A DNA stretch of 6,908 nt. It comes from Hyphomicrobiales bacterium (GTDB lineage: Bacteria > Pseudomonadota > Alphaproteobacteria > Rhizobiales > Aestuariivirgaceae). Below, piece after piece: positions 6,818 to 6,908 of this stretch (its first letter is position 1; the number at the start of each line of letters is the position of its first letter). The translations under genes were made by a program, and so were the position numbers. The notes under the pieces were generated by a model. That model was not told the DNA's origin. It made no database searches and saw nothing but the letters and a program-made list of their open reading frames with translations. The DNA lies in contig JALSNA010000453.1 in the NCBI GenBank assembly GCA_026987255.1, forward strand, positions 1-6,908. The letters are read 5' to 3'.

Positions 6818-6846
6818 TTTATATGCGCTTTTTCTAATATATTCCA
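6818..6846 (-). promoter_or_regulatory. AT-rich promoter candidate for the rhodanese operon
   Basis: In otherwise GC-rich DNA, the minus strand here carries TATAAA (6823-6818), about 75 bases before the first rhodanese start, and the self-complementary AATATATT (6843-6836) 12 bases further upstream. TATAAA could be a -10 box, with a poor -35 (TGGAAT, 6846-6841) at 17-base spacing. The TATTAGA-like element just upstream of it is the kind of AT-rich site bound by ArsR-family sulfide/persulfide sensors such as BigR, but I recall that motif only loosely. Promoter activity is plausible; the regulator is speculative. Confidence 0.35.
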
Positions 6847-6878
6847 CCCTCCGGCATGAAAAGTCCGCGATGAGAAAC

Positions 6879-6901
6879 AAAAAACGGCCCGCCCAGGCCC
6901 G
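6879..6901 (-). terminator. Probable terminator of an off-window minus-strand gene
   Basis: On the minus strand a GC-rich stretch (6901-6885) can form a short stem (CGG/CCG plus CC/GG with one bulged G, six-base loop), followed at once by six T (6884-6879) and a further TTT after one G. This is the layout of a rho-independent terminator for a gene entering from the right of the window. The stem is only about five pairs, and stronger pairing could extend past the window edge. Confidence 0.4.
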
Positions 6902-6908
6902 ATATCCT

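Overview
The window is a GC-rich chromosomal segment of a Gram-negative bacterium, most likely an alphaproteobacterium. This rests on the GC-rich codon use, the adjacent fabA-fabB pair, the style of the FabA, FabB and MetK proteins, and a TTGC-type promoter upstream of metK. I cannot name a genus. The content is mostly housekeeping. I found no phage, IS element, CRISPR array, toxin-antitoxin pair or defence locus.

Layout on the plus strand: (1) positions 1-234 hold a tRNA-Ser(GGA) gene preceded by a partial tandem copy of its own upstream region and 5' part. (2) A 128-base leader rich in TGCAA elements leads into fabA and fabB, which supply the two dedicated steps of anaerobic unsaturated fatty acid synthesis. 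(3) A complete class A penicillin-binding protein (glycosyltransferase plus transpeptidase) follows. (4) A 145-base gap carries a plausible promoter overlapped by an 18-bp imperfect palindrome, then competing hairpins, and then metK (S-adenosylmethionine synthetase) with a GTG start.

Between metK and the minus-strand genes lie 194 bases holding a hairpin terminator that probably works in both directions and a separate, unusually long inverted repeat (23 paired bases per arm). Right of this, on the minus strand, is a two-gene operon of paralogous single-domain rhodaneses. The first gene is cytoplasmic; the second carries a twin-arginine-like signal peptide. Their AT-rich promoter region and a probable terminator from an off-window upstream gene close the window.

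fabA-fabB, the penicillin-binding protein and metK are all growth-linked (membrane lipid, wall, methyl donor), but nothing shows that they are co-regulated. The least explained parts are the metK promoter palindrome, the long hairpin at 5793-5855, the TGCAA cluster before fabA, and the paired rhodaneses. I do not see strong evidence for a new multi-gene system.
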